Under the pieces are notes generated by a model. It made no database searches. It was not told the origin of the DNA and saw only the letters and a program-made list of their open reading frames with translations. Below, piece after piece: positions 53,431 through 63,830 of a stretch of 64,000 bases of DNA. Made by a program: the position numbers and the translations under genes. Each line of letters opens with the position of its first letter. Positions within the stretch are counted from its first letter, which is position 1. The stretch comes from Flavobacterium tructae (lineage in GTDB: Bacteria; Bacteroidota; Bacteroidia; Flavobacteriales; Flavobacteriaceae), in NCBI RefSeq assembly GCF_002217475.1, contig NZ_MUHH01000004.1, forward strand, positions 1 through 64,000. The letters are read 5' to 3'.

Positions 53431-56400
53431 TTATTTTACAATTACTTTGAATGACTTTTTGATATTGCCTGACTCAATAACTACAAGAACCATATTACTT
53501 TCAGTACTTGGAGGTAATTGTAGCTGTGTCTGAGCAGTAGATGATTTCATTGTTGTAAGTAGTTTACCTGTAACAGAGTAAAGACTTATTTGCATGTTTT
53601 CTAAATCACCTTCCGGTAAATCAGCATCTACAGTAAGCATTTTTCCTGTTTCAACCGGATTTGGATACAATTTAACCTCAAGTGATTTCTGTGTCTTAAT
53701 TTTAGAAGGACATGTTTGCAGCACTTTACCATCTTTAGTAGTCATTTTCACGCTATAGTCGGCTGTTAAATCCAATGTATTGGATTGAGCCTCACCTGCT
53801 GAAAAGTATTGATTAGTTCCAATTACTTGTCCGTTTTTAAACCATTGGTACGAAACAAACTCGTAACCTCCATTCGTTTGAGGGTTATTGTTTACGATAA
53901 GTACATTATTGAATTTTTGGTGTACAATATCATAGAATCCAAATGGTTTTTCTACAGTTATAGCATAAGTAGCGCTAGCACTTCCGTCTTGAGAAGTAAT
54001 TGTTACATTTTGCGTATAAATCCCAGGTTTAGGTGTATTGATCGTAAAATTAGCCGCAGGAGTAAAGGTTGCATTGGTTGTATTGGTCAACGCTACATTT
54101 ACGTTGTTCTCGCCACATGCCATCAGGTAATTAATAGTCTTAGCCGGATTTGGATAAACTTTAGTACCAACGGTAATTTGAGTAACAGTGATGTCATTGT
54201 TTTTGATCACCAAAAGCTGTGAAACATCCGGAGCAGGTAAGTAATTCGCATCACCAGCCTGAGCAGCAACAATTGTTATTTCTCCTGATCTTAGCATAGT
54301 AACTAAACCGGTTGTTGGAGCAACAGTAGCAGCAGGCAAAGCTGTGGTGTAAGTGTAGGTATAATTTACTGCTAAACCAGAATTGGCAGTAGCCCCCAGA
54401 TTGAAAGTATTTGATCCTCCAAGTGTTTTGATTCCCAATATTGGAAAAGTAATTAGCTGTGCCGCTTTTTGAATAGTAAGCTGTGCAGTAAGCGTAATTG
54501 GAGAACAATTAGGTTCGCTTGCTGAAGGAGTTACTACCGCAGTTACCGTATACGTACCCGCATTTGTAGCTGAATTTCCTGTAGATCCAGGTGCTATTGT
54601 ATAAGTAACCGTAGCTCCTGCAGGTAAATTAGCAACCTGTATTGCTTGTGGGTTTTTGTTGTAGGTTACTGTAGCATTGCTAAATGTTACTGCTTGAATA
54701 GACGAAGGAAGAACTTTAACGGTCTGATTTTGTGTGCTTGTGTTTCCACTAGCATCAGTATACGTCCAGGTTATTGTATAGGTTCCCGGTGTATTATAAG
54801 TTAAAGGATTCGTTGTGGTTGCAGTAATATTTCCACTACAATTATCCGTTGCAGTTGGAACCGGAATCTGAGCCGATAAAACAGCACAAGCGCCTGTAAT
54901 TACCGGAAGAGTGGCCACATTTGGTACTGGTGGTGTTACATCAGGAGTAGTGGTTAAAGTTACTGATAGTGGTGCAGTACAACCATTAGCATCTGTAACT
55001 GTCAGGGTATAGGTTCCCGCTGTTAATCCGCTGATGTCTTTAGTTGTTGCTCCATTTGACCACAAGTAAGTGTATGGAGTTGTACCGCCAGTTATAGTAG
55101 TAGTAATCGCTCCATTACTTGCTCCATTGCAGGAAATGTTTGTTTGAGTTGCAATAGCAGCAGACAATATAGCTGGTTGGTTGATAACAATATTAGCAGT
55201 TTTGGTACATCCATTTCCGTCAGTAACTACTACTGAATAATTTCCTGATGGCAAACCACTTGCAGTTGCTGAATTTCCTCCGGTTGGAGACCAAACGTAA
55301 GTATAGCTTCCTGTTCCACCTGTTACATTAACAGTAGCCGAACCATTGCTTCCTCCGTTACAACTAACATTTGTTCCTGTAATTGTAGTTGCGATTGCAG
55401 CTGGCTCTAAGATGTTATAAACTTGAGTTTTAGTACAACCACTACCATCTGTAATGGTTAAAGTGTATGTTCCTGCAGCAAGTCCGGTTGCTGTTGCTGC
55501 CGTACCTCCCGATGGAGACCATGAATAGGTATAGCTTCCGCCTCCACCACTTACTGTTGCTGAGGCCTGTCCGTTTTGTCCTCCGTTACAACTCACATTA
55601 GTTTGTGTAGGGACAACTGTTATAGCAGTTGGCTGAAATACAGTAACATTATTTACTGTTTTTGTACAAGAGTTAGCATCTGTAATGACAACATTATAGT
55701 TTCCGGCAACAAGACCAGTTATGGTTTGCGTAGTTGCTCCATTAGACCATAAATAGGTATAATTAGCTGTACCTCCGGTTGGAGTAACCGTTGCAGTACC
55801 GTCAGCTTGTCCAAAACAAGAAACTACTGTTGTAGTTGCAGTTCCGTTAAGAGCAGCAGGTTGACTAATAGCAATATTATTTACGGTTTTAGAACATCCG
55901 TTAGCATCAGTAATGGTAACACTATAAGTTCCCGCTGGAAGTCCCGTTGCTGTTGCAGCTGTACCTCCTGTAGGAGCCCATGAATAGGTGTAACCAGCTG
56001 TACCTCCGGTTGCTGTTACTGTTGCAGTACCATTAACACCTCCGAAACAAGAAACAGCAGTTGTAGTTGCAGTCCCGTCAAGAGCCGCAGCCGGTTGTCC
56101 GACAACAATATTACTTATTGTTTTTGAACAAGCGTTAGCATCTGTAATGGTCACGCTATAAGTTCCTGCTGGAAGTCCTGTTGCTGTTGCAGCTGTACCT
56201 CCTGTTGGTGCCCATGAATAAGTGTATCCTGCAGTACCTCCTGATGGAGTTACGGTTGCCGTACCATTAGTTCCTCCGAAACAAGAAACGGCGGTTGTAG
56301 TAGCAGTTCCGTCAAGAGCAGTGGCAGGCTGTCCTACTACAATATTATTGATAGTTTTTGAACATGAGTTCGCATCTGTAATGGTAACACTGTAAGTACC

Positions 56401-59400
56401 TGCTATAAGTCCGTTTATGGATTGAGTTGTTGATCCGTTAGACCATGCATAAGTATATCCTGCAGTTCCTCCGTTAGGAGTTACTGTTGCGGTACCATTG
56501 GCTCCTCCAAAACAAGAAACGGCAGTTGTAGCTATCGTTCCGTCTAGAGCTGCAGCAGGTTGTCCAACAACAATATTGCTTATTGTTTTTGCACAGGCGT
56601 TAGCGTCTGTAATAGTAACACTATAAGTTCCTGCGATAAGTCCGGTAATAGAAGCTGTTGTAGCTCCTGTAGACCATAAATAAGTATATCCTGCAGTACC
56701 TCCTGATGCTGTTATGGTAGCCGTACCGTTAGCTCCTCCAAAACAAGAAACAGCTGTTGTACTTGGGGTTCCGTCAAGAGCAGTAGCTGGTTGACCTACG
56801 ACAATACCCGTTATCGTTCTGGTACATCCAGTAGCATCTGTAATGGTAACACTATAGTTTCCTGCGGTAAGTCCGGTTGCAGTGGCTGCTGTACCTCCTG
56901 TTGGAGACCATGAATAGGTATAGGCAGGAGTACCTCCGGTCGCAGTAACGGTTGCTGTACCGTTAGCTCCTCCAAAACAAGAAGCAGCGGTTGTGGTGGT
57001 AGTTCCGTCAAGAACGTTTGATGGCTGTCCCACAACAATACCTGTTACTATTTTTGTACAGGCATTAGCATCTGTAATAGTAACACTATAAGTTCCGGCA
57101 GCAAGTCCTGTAGCCGTTGCTGCTGTACCTCCTGAAGGTGACCAAGAGTACGTATAAGCCGGAGTACCTCCTGATGGTGTAACTGTTGCTGTACCATTGG
57201 TTCCTCCGAAACAAGAAACGGCTGTGGTAGTAGCAGTTCCGTCAAGAGCTGCAGCAGGCTGTCCCACAACAATACCTGTTACTATTTTTGTACAGGCATT
57301 AGCATCTGTAATCGTAACACTATAAGTTCCTGCTGTAAGTCCTGTTATAGTTTGTGTTGTAGCTCCGTTAGACCATGAATAGGTATATCCCGGAACACCT
57401 CCTGATGGTGTAACTGTTGCTGTACCGTTAGCTCCTCCAAAACAAGAAACGGCTGTTGTAGATATAGCTCCATTAATAGCTGTAGCAGTTCCTATTGTAA
57501 TATTATTGATTGTACGCATACAAGAATTAGCATCAGTAATAGTAACACTATAAGTTCCTGCTGTAAGTCCTGATGCAGTTGCTGCAGTACCTCCCGATGG
57601 AGACCAAGAGTAAGTATAACCCGGAGTTCCTCCAAAAGCACTTACGGTTGCAGAACCGGTAGCTGCTCCAGAGCAAGAAACTGAAGTTGTACTTATAGAT
57701 CCATTAAGTGATGCGGCCGGTTGTGCGACAACAATACCGGTAATGGTTTTAGAACATGCGTTATTATCAGTAATCGTTACACTGTAAGTTCCAGCCTGAA
57801 GCCCTGAAGCAGTTGCTGCAGTTCCTCCTGATGGGGACCATGAATACGTATAACCTGGAGTTCCTCCTGATGCAACAACAGTAGCTGTACCATTTGATCC
57901 TCCAAAACAAGAAACTGCTGTGGTGGAAGTCGTTCCATCAAGAACAGCTGCTGGTTGTCCGACAACAATACCCGTTATCGTTTTTGCACATGCGTTAGCG
58001 TCTGTAATAGTAACACTATAAGTTCCGGCAGTAAGTCCCGTAGCCGTTGCGGCTGTACCTCCTGATGGAGACCATGAATAGGTGTATGCAGGTGTACCTC
58101 CACTTGGAGTTACTGTTGCGGTACCGTTACTACCTCCAAAACAAGAAGCGGCTGTGGTGGTGGCGGTTCCGTCAAGAGCGGTTGCTGGCTGACCTATAAC
58201 AATGTTGTTTATGGTTCTAGGGCATCCATTGGCATCTGTAATGGTGACGCTGTATGTTCCGGCTACACGGCCTGTTATAGTTTGTGTTGTAGCTCCGGTA
58301 GACCATAAGTAGGTGTATCCCGGTGTACCACCAGTCGGAGTTATTGTTGCTGTACCGTTACTGCCTCCAAAACAAGAAACAGCCGTTGTCGTAGGCAGTC
58401 CATTTAGTGCTGTTGGTTGCGTTATCGAGAAGTTTCTGGTAATTTGTGTCAATTCAGCATCGGTAATTGTAACAGTGTATGCATTTGCAGACAGTCCGGT
58501 TGCCGATGATCCGGTACCTCCTGAAGGAGACCATGAGTAAGTATAGGGAGTAACTCCTCCAATTACAGTAACACTGGCAGCTCCGGTAGTTCCTCCGTTA
58601 CAAGCCACATCTGTTTTTGAAGTAGATGAAGTGGCCAAAGCAGCCGCTGTAACAAATGTTGATTCGGCACCATAAGCTGTCCCGGCAGTATTTTTTGCAT
58701 AAGCTCTGTAATGAATAGTAGAACCGGGAGTAAGGCCTGTTACGGTATTACTAAAAATTCCAGTTCCAGTTCCGATTTGAAATTTATTATTTGCGATAGT
58801 TGGGCTTGCTGTTGTTGCCCAAACGATTCCTCTTTCTACATTGGCATCTCCGCCATCTGCAGTTACATTTCCTCCAATAATTGCTTTCGTTGAACCCACA
58901 TTTGTAGCGGTTGTAGTAGTTACGGTTGCTAAACTTACGCCATCAACCCAAACAAAATTATCAACTGCGAAATAATCGTAATTAGCGCTTAGCTGAATTT
59001 CAAGCTGGTCAATGTTGATATTGGTAAAATTAGAAACTCCGTCTGTTGCGAAGTTAACAGGGATAAAACCATTTCCGGGTAAGGCAGTACCAATATTTGC
59101 TCCTGTAGTGTTTTTTACAATAGAGAATTGTGTTACACCGCCAAGTTTTCCGGTTAAAGTAACCGAACCCGGAGCACCATTAGAGGTACTATTAGGAGTC
59201 TGACCGGAAGTACCGGTAAGGTAAATCCATAAACTGTTCATTTTAAAGCTTCCTGAGGCAGCGGTAATGAATCCGGTTTGCCCTAAACTTTGTGATGCGT
59301 TACCATCTGAGACCTGTATGTAGTTGTTAGAACCGTTATAACCATAACCAGGCGAAGTAACCACCTGAAAAGAAACATAAGTATTGGTTAGGTTAAAAGT

Positions 59401-59523
59401 TTTACCATTGCTGGTAAAGCTAGGTTGGTTAATTGTCTGAGCTTCGAAGGTCTCTACTGTTTGTGCAGTCAATTGCTGCAGCGTAAAAAACAGTAGAATG
59501 AGTAATAAGTAGAGTTTTTTCAT
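53431..59523 (-). CDS. giant SprB-repeat adhesin with T9SS sorting domain
   Basis: 2030-aa surface protein. Signal peptide 1-21 (cut after LTAQ); N-terminal sandwich-like region about 25-200; fibronectin-like part about 205-290 ([32 protein letters not shown]). Then 16 tandem SprB-type repeats of about 76-78 residues (about 295-1520; core [29 protein letters not shown], [13 protein letters not shown]). A HYR-like domain (about 1525-1605), MBG-like domains (about 1605-1780), and a C-terminal type A T9SS sorting domain (about 1955-2030: [30 protein letters not shown]) follow. Each repeat has paired Cys residues. It is secreted by T9SS and probably mediates adhesion or gliding. SprB itself is longer and uses a type B signal, so this is a paralogue. 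Confidence 0.93.
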   Translation of the reverse strand: MKKLYLLLILLFFTLQQLTAQTVETFEAQTINQPSFTSNGKTFNLTNTYVSFQVVTSPGYGYNGSNNYIQVSDGNASQSLGQTGFITAASGSFKMNSLWIYLTGTSGQTPNSTSNGAPGSVTLTGKLGGVTQFSIVKNTTGANIGTALPGNGFIPVNFATDGVSNFTNINIDQLEIQLSANYDYFAVDNFVWVDGVSLATVTTTTATNVGSTKAIIGGNVTADGGDANVERGIVWATTASPTIANNKFQIGTGTGIFSNTVTGLTPGSTIHYRAYAKNTAGTAYGAESTFVTAAALATSSTSKTDVACNGGTTGAASVTVIGGVTPYTYSWSPSGGTGSSATGLSANAYTVTITDAELTQITRNFSITQPTALNGLPTTTAVSCFGGSNGTATITPTGGTPGYTYLWSTGATTQTITGRVAGTYSVTITDANGCPRTINNIVIGQPATALDGTATTTAASCFGGSNGTATVTPSGGTPAYTYSWSPSGGTAATATGLTAGTYSVTITDANACAKTITGIVVGQPAAVLDGTTSTTAVSCFGGSNGTATVVASGGTPGYTYSWSPSGGTAATASGLQAGTYSVTITDNNACSKTITGIVVAQPAASLNGSISTTSVSCSGAATGSATVSAFGGTPGYTYSWSPSGGTAATASGLTAGTYSVTITDANSCMRTINNITIGTATAINGAISTTAVSCFGGANGTATVTPSGGVPGYTYSWSNGATTQTITGLTAGTYSVTITDANACTKIVTGIVVGQPAAALDGTATTTAVSCFGGTNGTATVTPSGGTPAYTYSWSPSGGTAATATGLAAGTYSVTITDANACTKIVTGIVVGQPSNVLDGTTTTTAASCFGGANGTATVTATGGTPAYTYSWSPTGGTAATATGLTAGNYSVTITDATGCTRTITGIVVGQPATALDGTPSTTAVSCFGGANGTATITASGGTAGYTYLWSTGATTASITGLIAGTYSVTITDANACAKTISNIVVGQPAAALDGTIATTAVSCFGGANGTATVTPNGGTAGYTYAWSNGSTTQSINGLIAGTYSVTITDANSCSKTINNIVVGQPATALDGTATTTAVSCFGGTNGTATVTPSGGTAGYTYSWAPTGGTAATATGLPAGTYSVTITDANACSKTISNIVVGQPAAALDGTATTTAVSCFGGVNGTATVTATGGTAGYTYSWAPTGGTAATATGLPAGTYSVTITDANGCSKTVNNIAISQPAALNGTATTTVVSCFGQADGTATVTPTGGTANYTYLWSNGATTQTITGLVAGNYNVVITDANSCTKTVNNVTVFQPTAITVVPTQTNVSCNGGQNGQASATVSGGGGSYTYSWSPSGGTAATATGLAAGTYTLTITDGSGCTKTQVYNILEPAAIATTITGTNVSCNGGSNGSATVNVTGGTGSYTYVWSPTGGNSATASGLPSGNYSVVVTDGNGCTKTANIVINQPAILSAAIATQTNISCNGASNGAITTTITGGTTPYTYLWSNGATTKDISGLTAGTYTLTVTDANGCTAPLSVTLTTTPDVTPPVPNVATLPVITGACAVLSAQIPVPTATDNCSGNITATTTNPLTYNTPGTYTITWTYTDASGNTSTQNQTVKVLPSSIQAVTFSNATVTYNKNPQAIQVANLPAGATVTYTIAPGSTGNSATNAGTYTVTAVVTPSASEPNCSPITLTAQLTIQKAAQLITFPILGIKTLGGSNTFNLGATANSGLAVNYTYTYTTALPAATVAPTTGLVTMLRSGEITIVAAQAGDANYLPAPDVSQLLVIKNNDITVTQITVGTKVYPNPAKTINYLMACGENNVNVALTNTTNATFTPAANFTINTPKPGIYTQNVTITSQDGSASATYAITVEKPFGFYDIVHQKFNNVLIVNNNPQTNGGYEFVSYQWFKNGQVIGTNQYFSAGEAQSNTLDLTADYSVKMTTKDGKVLQTCPSKIKTQKSLEVKLYPNPVETGKMLTVDADLPEGDLENMQISLYSVTGKLLTTMKSSTAQTQLQLPPSTESNMVLVVIESGNIKKSFKVIVK
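54950..58640 (-). repeat. 16 tandem coding repeats of about 230 bp
   Basis: Direct repeats in the adhesin gene. The strongest similarity is between repeats 2 and 12, for example the recurring minus-strand text for SCFGG and VTITDAN. High DNA identity suggests recent duplication or gene conversion and makes copy number unstable and assembly error-prone. Confidence 0.9.
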
Positions 59524-59610
59524 AATTAACTGATATTAGATTTATCATTTTGTATTCTTACATTTGTTTTTCCAGTTCAAACTTTAAAGCTTTAACTAAA
59601 ATTGAGTATC

Positions 59611-60630
59611 ATGTATAAACAAGAGCTTACGATTATTGTTCAATCTATCATTGCGTCAAATACTATTGATGAACACACCACATGTGCGCGAAACCTTTCA
59701 GAATTTTATGAAAAAATCGCAACAGTTAACCATTTTGAGAACAATGAAGTTCATGTTAAAGGCGGTGTTGCCTTGTCAAGCTCTGGTGCGGCAGACTGTG
59801 TTGACGATTATTTACGCACGGTTTATTTCATAAAAGGCGTTTATAAGGCTCTGACAAAATTGTGTATTGATTTTCCAGAGAGAAGTATTAATGTTCTTTA
59901 CGCGGGTTGTGGCCCTTATGCAACTTTAATTCTTCCTTTACTTCCTTTGTTTAATAAAGATAGAATTAAAGCCATTTTACTAGATATCAATACTGCTTCT
60001 ATAGCATCTGTACATCATATTTTATCGGTGACCGGTTTAAACGATTATTCATTAGAATTAATCGAAACAGATGCCATTACGTATACAAAACCGGAGGAGT
60101 TTGCAATTGATCTGGCCATCTCCGAAACGATGCATTATGCTCTTACCCGAGAGCCGCAAGTGGCGATTACGCGAAACATTGTTTCGCAGTTGTCTTCGCA
60201 TGGAATTTTAATTCCCGAAGAAATCAAGATCGATTTGACTTATACATATTCCGATCATGAGCCATCCTTAAAAGATGCTAAATCAGAGGTTAAGGGCCGT
60301 AACGAAATACAGCCCTATCCTCATAGTGTATTTGTAGATAGATTATTTACAATAAGCAAAGAACTTTTTGGCAATACAAGTCAGGATTTAGAATTTAAAA
60401 GTGACTTTTATAAGCTGCCCGATGATTTTAGTAATCATCCCGATGTGTGTATTTTTACTGAAATCAGGATATTTGAAGACATCGAATTAAAAACTGCGGA
60501 GTCTTATATTACAAACCCTTTTTGTCTTGTTTCTATGTACAATCTTACAGAGTATTCTGAAATTCAGTTTTTATACGACTTCAGCGATATACCCAAATGG
60601 TCTTATAATGTAAAAAATGCTCTTAAATAG
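59611..60630 (+). CDS. class I SAM-dependent methyltransferase, PRMT-like
   Basis: 339 aa from ATG 59611 (an in-frame TTG at 59602 is the alternative). Rossmann motif I VLYAGCGPYATL begins near residue 95, followed by the acidic end of beta-2 (AILLDINTAS) and motif IV DLAISETMHYAL near 168. SExMxxxL resembles the double-E loop of protein arginine methyltransferases, and the C-terminal half (about 200-339) is beta-rich like the PRMT barrel. The substrate is unknown. It is divergent from the adhesin and convergent with the collar protein (1 bp between the stops), so a modified partner might be one of these; this is weak inference. Confidence 0.8.
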   Translation: MYKQELTIIVQSIIASNTIDEHTTCARNLSEFYEKIATVNHFENNEVHVKGGVALSSSGAADCVDDYLRTVYFIKGVYKALTKLCIDFPERSINVLYAGCGPYATLILPLLPLFNKDRIKAILLDINTASIASVHHILSVTGLNDYSLELIETDAITYTKPEEFAIDLAISETMHYALTREPQVAITRNIVSQLSSHGILIPEEIKIDLTYTYSDHEPSLKDAKSEVKGRNEIQPYPHSVFVDRLFTISKELFGNTSQDLEFKSDFYKLPDDFSNHPDVCIFTEIRIFEDIELKTAESYITNPFCLVSMYNLTEYSEIQFLYDFSDIPKWSYNVKNALK

Positions 60631-60631
60631 T

Positions 60632-61186
60632 TTAATTTCTGGAAGGGAAAATTCCTTCTAGGCAAATGATATAAGATAATGCTACATAAGGCTGCATTAC
60701 TGAGATAGGCAGATTGCTACCAGTGGCACCAGTGGTTACATTGCTTAATAAATCGACACTTGGAGTTGCTGTTGCAAAGCCTAATGTAGGGGTGAAAACT
60801 CTCGATACAAGAGCTCCCGGTATTGCTATCGATGCTCCGGCTACCGGTGTTGAATCTGATGCATTTGTTGCACTCACAGAAATTTTACCTGGTCCTGCGT
60901 GAACGTGAGCAGGAAGGTTGCTTGTTAAAATTGAAACGTTTGGTGTACCTGCAGCTTGTCCAAGAACGTAAGTTCCTCCAGGTGAAGTTCCTTGTCCAAT
61001 AGCTGTTGCACCTTGTAGATTTGGTAAAGCGAAAGTAGTCTGACCATTTCCTCCATAGGTTGTACCAAGGATTGAGAATAATGCCGTATTTTGTGCAATT
61101 GACAATATTTGTCCGTTACAAAAGGCCCAGCCTCTTGGGGCAAAATTTCCCGCAAAAAGTTTTACAACTCCAATGAATTCTTCCAT
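60632..61186 (-). CDS. phage tail-collar domain protein (microcystin-dependent-protein type)
   Basis: 184-aa protein with the collar motif at its N-terminus: EEFIGVVKLFAGNFAPRGWAFCNGQ, LSIAQNTALFSILGTTYGG and TTFALPNLQGATAIG, ending YIICLEGIFPSRN. This is Pfam tail-collar (PF07484), MdpB-like. Such stand-alone proteins occur in many Bacteroidota outside prophages, and no other phage gene is seen here. Probable small fibre-like or surface protein of unknown role. No signal peptide is visible. The gene is monocistronic; upstream lies a long non-coding region with a hairpin at 61305-61330. Confidence 0.9.
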   Translation of the reverse strand: MEEFIGVVKLFAGNFAPRGWAFCNGQILSIAQNTALFSILGTTYGGNGQTTFALPNLQGATAIGQGTSPGGTYVLGQAAGTPNVSILTSNLPAHVHAGPGKISVSATNASDSTPVAGASIAIPGALVSRVFTPTLGFATATPSVDLLSNVTTGATGSNLPISVMQPYVALSYIICLEGIFPSRN

Positions 61187-61304
61187 AGTGTTTAGTGTTA
61201 ATAGGTTAGTGTTTATATTTGTTTTTGATATTACTTGTGTTTTTGACTAAGAAATAAAAGGACAATTTTTATATTTAAACTAAGGTATAAAATATAAAAC
61301 TCTC

Positions 61305-61330
61305 AAAAACAGGTGTTTCTACCTGTTTTT
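61305..61330. terminator. perfect hairpin AAAAACAGGT / ACCTGTTTTT
   Basis: 10-bp perfect stem with GTTTCT loop, T-run on the plus strand and A/T balance that would also work on the minus strand. No gene ends close by on either strand, so it may be a leader element of the collar gene. The rest of 61187-61943 shows no gene that I can support: an 82-codon minus-strand frame at 61336-61584 lacks protein-like character. Confidence 0.55.
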
Positions 61331-61943
61331 ATCTTCTAAAACAGGTTAAAACTAAGAATCTTAGGCACCGAAACTGAAAAATATGTCATGAGGACGGTTT
61401 TTATTGTCATGAAATATCCTTTTAGTGTCGGAAACACTAATAATGAGTGAGATAAATCACAGGGAGCAGAAAAATGAGCCACATCCTTATGTTTACTGGT
61501 GTTTTGCGCGATTTTACGGTAGAAATATGATAGTTGTAGGAGGTATAGTACAACCAAGGCATTCTGTTTGCATATTATTGTCAAAATAGGGAGAAAAATT
61601 TCTGCACTAAAAAAAACATTGTATCAAATTCACAATTGCTTGCAGTATCATTTGCTTTAACAAGTGACACTTTACAAAGCTGATATCTAATAAGATCTCC
61701 TATCAATATTGACGTAACATAAAGCATCAGATGTTAATATAATGTTTTATAATCAGGTTAGTTTATTAATGTAAACGTAACCTTCCAGACCTACCCTCAG
61801 CTTTAATTTTGAAGACATATTATAAACAACACAATTGTAGTATATGTCATTTTTTAAAATCAGAATACATCGCTGTATAAAGATTGGATCGAAAGTCTTA
61901 TTTCGAACACTTCATTCGCCAAATCATTCAAAAACGGTGTCTC

Positions 61944-62501
61944 ATGTATAAGAAGTTTACTGATGAGGAGCTTGTTGAGTTATTGAGACAAGGAAAAGAT
62001 AAAGCGTTTGATGAATTGTATTTCCGATATCGGGATGAATTGGTTCGGTTTGTTTATGTGAGGATGAAGTCGGTTCCGGTTTCCGAAGAGATTGTTCAGG
62101 AAGTTTTTACAACGATTTGGGAAAGACGAAAGAGTTTGATTATTCAAAAGAAATTTTCAGCTTATATCTACACCTCTGTTCGGTATACTACTTTAGATTA
62201 TATAAAAATGCATACTATCACCGATCAATATGTTAGAGAGGTTATAGACAGAAACACCAATGATTGCGGCGGCAGCAACACTACCGAAGATTCTATTTAT
62301 TATGAAGAACTACAGGAAGCCGTTGATAAGGCTGCGTTATTGCTTCCTAAAAAATCCAAAGAAGTTTTTATTCTCAGCAGAATCAAACATTACACCAACA
62401 AAGAAATAGCCGAAGAACTTAATGTTTCGCACGAAACGGTAAAGTATCACATTGCCTACGCATTAAAGTTTATGCGAAACTACCTGGGCGAATTTAACTA
62501 A
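61944..62501 (+). CDS. ECF RNA polymerase sigma factor (FecI-like)
   Basis: Sigma-70 family ECF factor of 185 aa from ATG 61944; a TTG at 61884 would add 20 unlikely residues. Region 2: FDELYFRYRDELVRFVYVR and EEIVQEVFTTIWERR (core binding and -10 recognition). Region 4: LLPKKSKEVFILSRIKHYTNKEIAEELNVS and ETVKYHIAYALKFMR (HTH). This is the Bacteroidota expansion class that pairs with FecR-type anti-sigma factors and TonB receptors carrying an STN domain; both follow here. It would direct transcription of the receptor operon on ligand binding. Confidence 0.93.
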   Translation: MYKKFTDEELVELLRQGKDKAFDELYFRYRDELVRFVYVRMKSVPVSEEIVQEVFTTIWERRKSLIIQKKFSAYIYTSVRYTTLDYIKMHTITDQYVREVIDRNTNDCGGSNTTEDSIYYEELQEAVDKAALLLPKKSKEVFILSRIKHYTNKEIAEELNVSHETVKYHIAYALKFMRNYLGEFN

Positions 62502-62512
62502 TAGCAGATCGC

Positions 62513-62597
62513 TAATACCGATTGTATATTCAATATAGTCCAATTGCATTGTACTATTTTCATATTACATCGGTATTATATCAGAAAGCATTGGACT
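62513..62597. repeat. interlocked inverted repeats between sigma and anti-sigma genes
   Basis: TAATACCGAT (62513-62522) pairs with ATCGGTATTA (62569-62578), and AGTCCAAT (62537-62544) pairs with ATTGGACT (62590-62597). The pairs overlap, so only one hairpin, or a pseudoknot-like fold, can form at a time. They lie in the 220-bp sigma/FecR gap. Confidence 0.6.
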
Positions 62598-62721
62598 ACG
62601 ATATAAGTAAAATTGATATAAATTAAGGTTATGCATTTTTTCTTAACAAAAGCGTAACCTTAAGCGCCTACCTGAAATTACTATTTCTAAGACATACTAT
62701 TAAAGAGATAAACAAATTATA

Positions 62722-63642
62722 ATGCCTGAAAAATTACATCAAGATATAAAACTTTTTTTAGAAGGGAAGCCCTCTTTAAATGGGGAAGAATTATGGAATA
62801 ACTGGTACGATCATCCTGAAGAAATATTCGACACGATAGCATTGATTACATCAGACCAATCGAAGTTAAAAAAGGAAATTCAAAATATAAAAAAAACGAA
62901 TAAGGTTATTTCTCTTCCAAATAGAAATTGGGCGGTAGCAGCTTCTTTGTTATTTGTAGTTAGCTTGTCCTGTTTCCTTTATTTATCCTCGCTAAAAACC
63001 ATCACCAGACAATATGCAACAAGAGCGGGAGAACACGCTAAAATAGTTTTAAGTGATGGAACTCAGATATGGCTTAATGCAGGAAGTCATGTAAAATATC
63101 CGGTTACTTTTAAAGGGGATACCAGAGAAATCTATTTAACCGGAGAAGCCTTTTTTGATGTAGCCAAAGATAAAAAGCATCCTTTTATCATTCATACCGA
63201 TAAAATGGACACCAAAGTACTGGGAACGAGTTTTAACGTGCAGGCTTATCCGGATCAGACTACTCAGGAAGTTTCGGTGCTGACGGGAAGAGTGAATGTT
63301 AAATCAACCGTGACCGAAGAAAATGTATATGTAACTCCGGGGCAAAAAGTGGTTTTTAAATCGCACAGCAACAAACTTCAGGCATTTAAGGATATCCCAA
63401 TGAATTCAATCTCACTATGGCGAAAGCATATTATTGTTTTTGAAGATGCCCCTTTACCGGAAGTCATTGCAACGATCAATCGAAATTATAACGTAACCGT
63501 TCAGATTGCAAACAAAAATTTAAACAACTTAAAAATTAGTGCCTATTTCAAAGAACTTCCGGCAGGACAGGTCGTTGCTTTGGTGTGCAATATTATCAAT
63601 GCAGAGTACAAAATAGAATCGGGGACTTATGTCATCCGTTAA
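62722..63642 (+). CDS. FecR-family anti-sigma factor
   Basis: 306 aa: cytoplasmic N-terminus that holds the sigma factor (about 1-68), one membrane helix (about 72-92: WAVAASLLFVVSLSCFLYL), periplasmic FecR domain (about 98-200: TRAGEHAKIVLSDGTQIWLNAGS, REIYLTGEAFFDVAKDKKHPF, TKVLGTSFNVQAY) and DUF4974 (about 235-305: FEDAPLPEVIATINRNYNV, ISAYFKELPAGQVVALV). It carries a signal from a TonB receptor to the ECF sigma factor. It is 220 bp after the sigma gene and 188 bp before the receptor gene. Confidence 0.94.
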   Translation: MPEKLHQDIKLFLEGKPSLNGEELWNNWYDHPEEIFDTIALITSDQSKLKKEIQNIKKTNKVISLPNRNWAVAASLLFVVSLSCFLYLSSLKTITRQYATRAGEHAKIVLSDGTQIWLNAGSHVKYPVTFKGDTREIYLTGEAFFDVAKDKKHPFIIHTDKMDTKVLGTSFNVQAYPDQTTQEVSVLTGRVNVKSTVTEENVYVTPGQKVVFKSHSNKLQAFKDIPMNSISLWRKHIIVFEDAPLPEVIATINRNYNVTVQIANKNLNNLKISAYFKELPAGQVVALVCNIINAEYKIESGTYVIR

Positions 63643-63830
63643 GTTTTAGAAAATACAGCGGAGAGAAAAATAGTTCGCATAGCGCAATGTGGGTTAGCGG
63701 AGTTGAGAGAATTTTTAAAATCTCCAATTCTTGTTTCAATCAGCTGGAATACAATTCCTTTAAAAATCAAATTAAAAAATCTACGTAGAAAACCGTTCCA
63801 CAATCAAAAACAATTAAAAAAAACACAATC

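Noticed and set aside
54950..58640. Regular repeats that could be taken for a CRISPR or minisatellite array
   Set aside because: The unit is about 230 bp and coding in one frame throughout, giving SprB-type protein repeats; there are no constant short repeats with unique spacers.
60632..61186. Prophage or tailocin hint from the tail-collar protein
   Set aside because: No other structural, lysis or packaging gene lies nearby; Mdp-type collar proteins are common outside phages.
61336..61584. 82-codon minus-strand frame upstream of the collar gene
   Set aside because: No recognisable domain, no conserved-looking start context, unusual composition; most likely chance.
61884..61943. Longer N-terminus of the ECF sigma factor from TTG 61884
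   Set aside because: ATG 61944 starts right before sigma region 2 as in the family; the added residues look non-coding.
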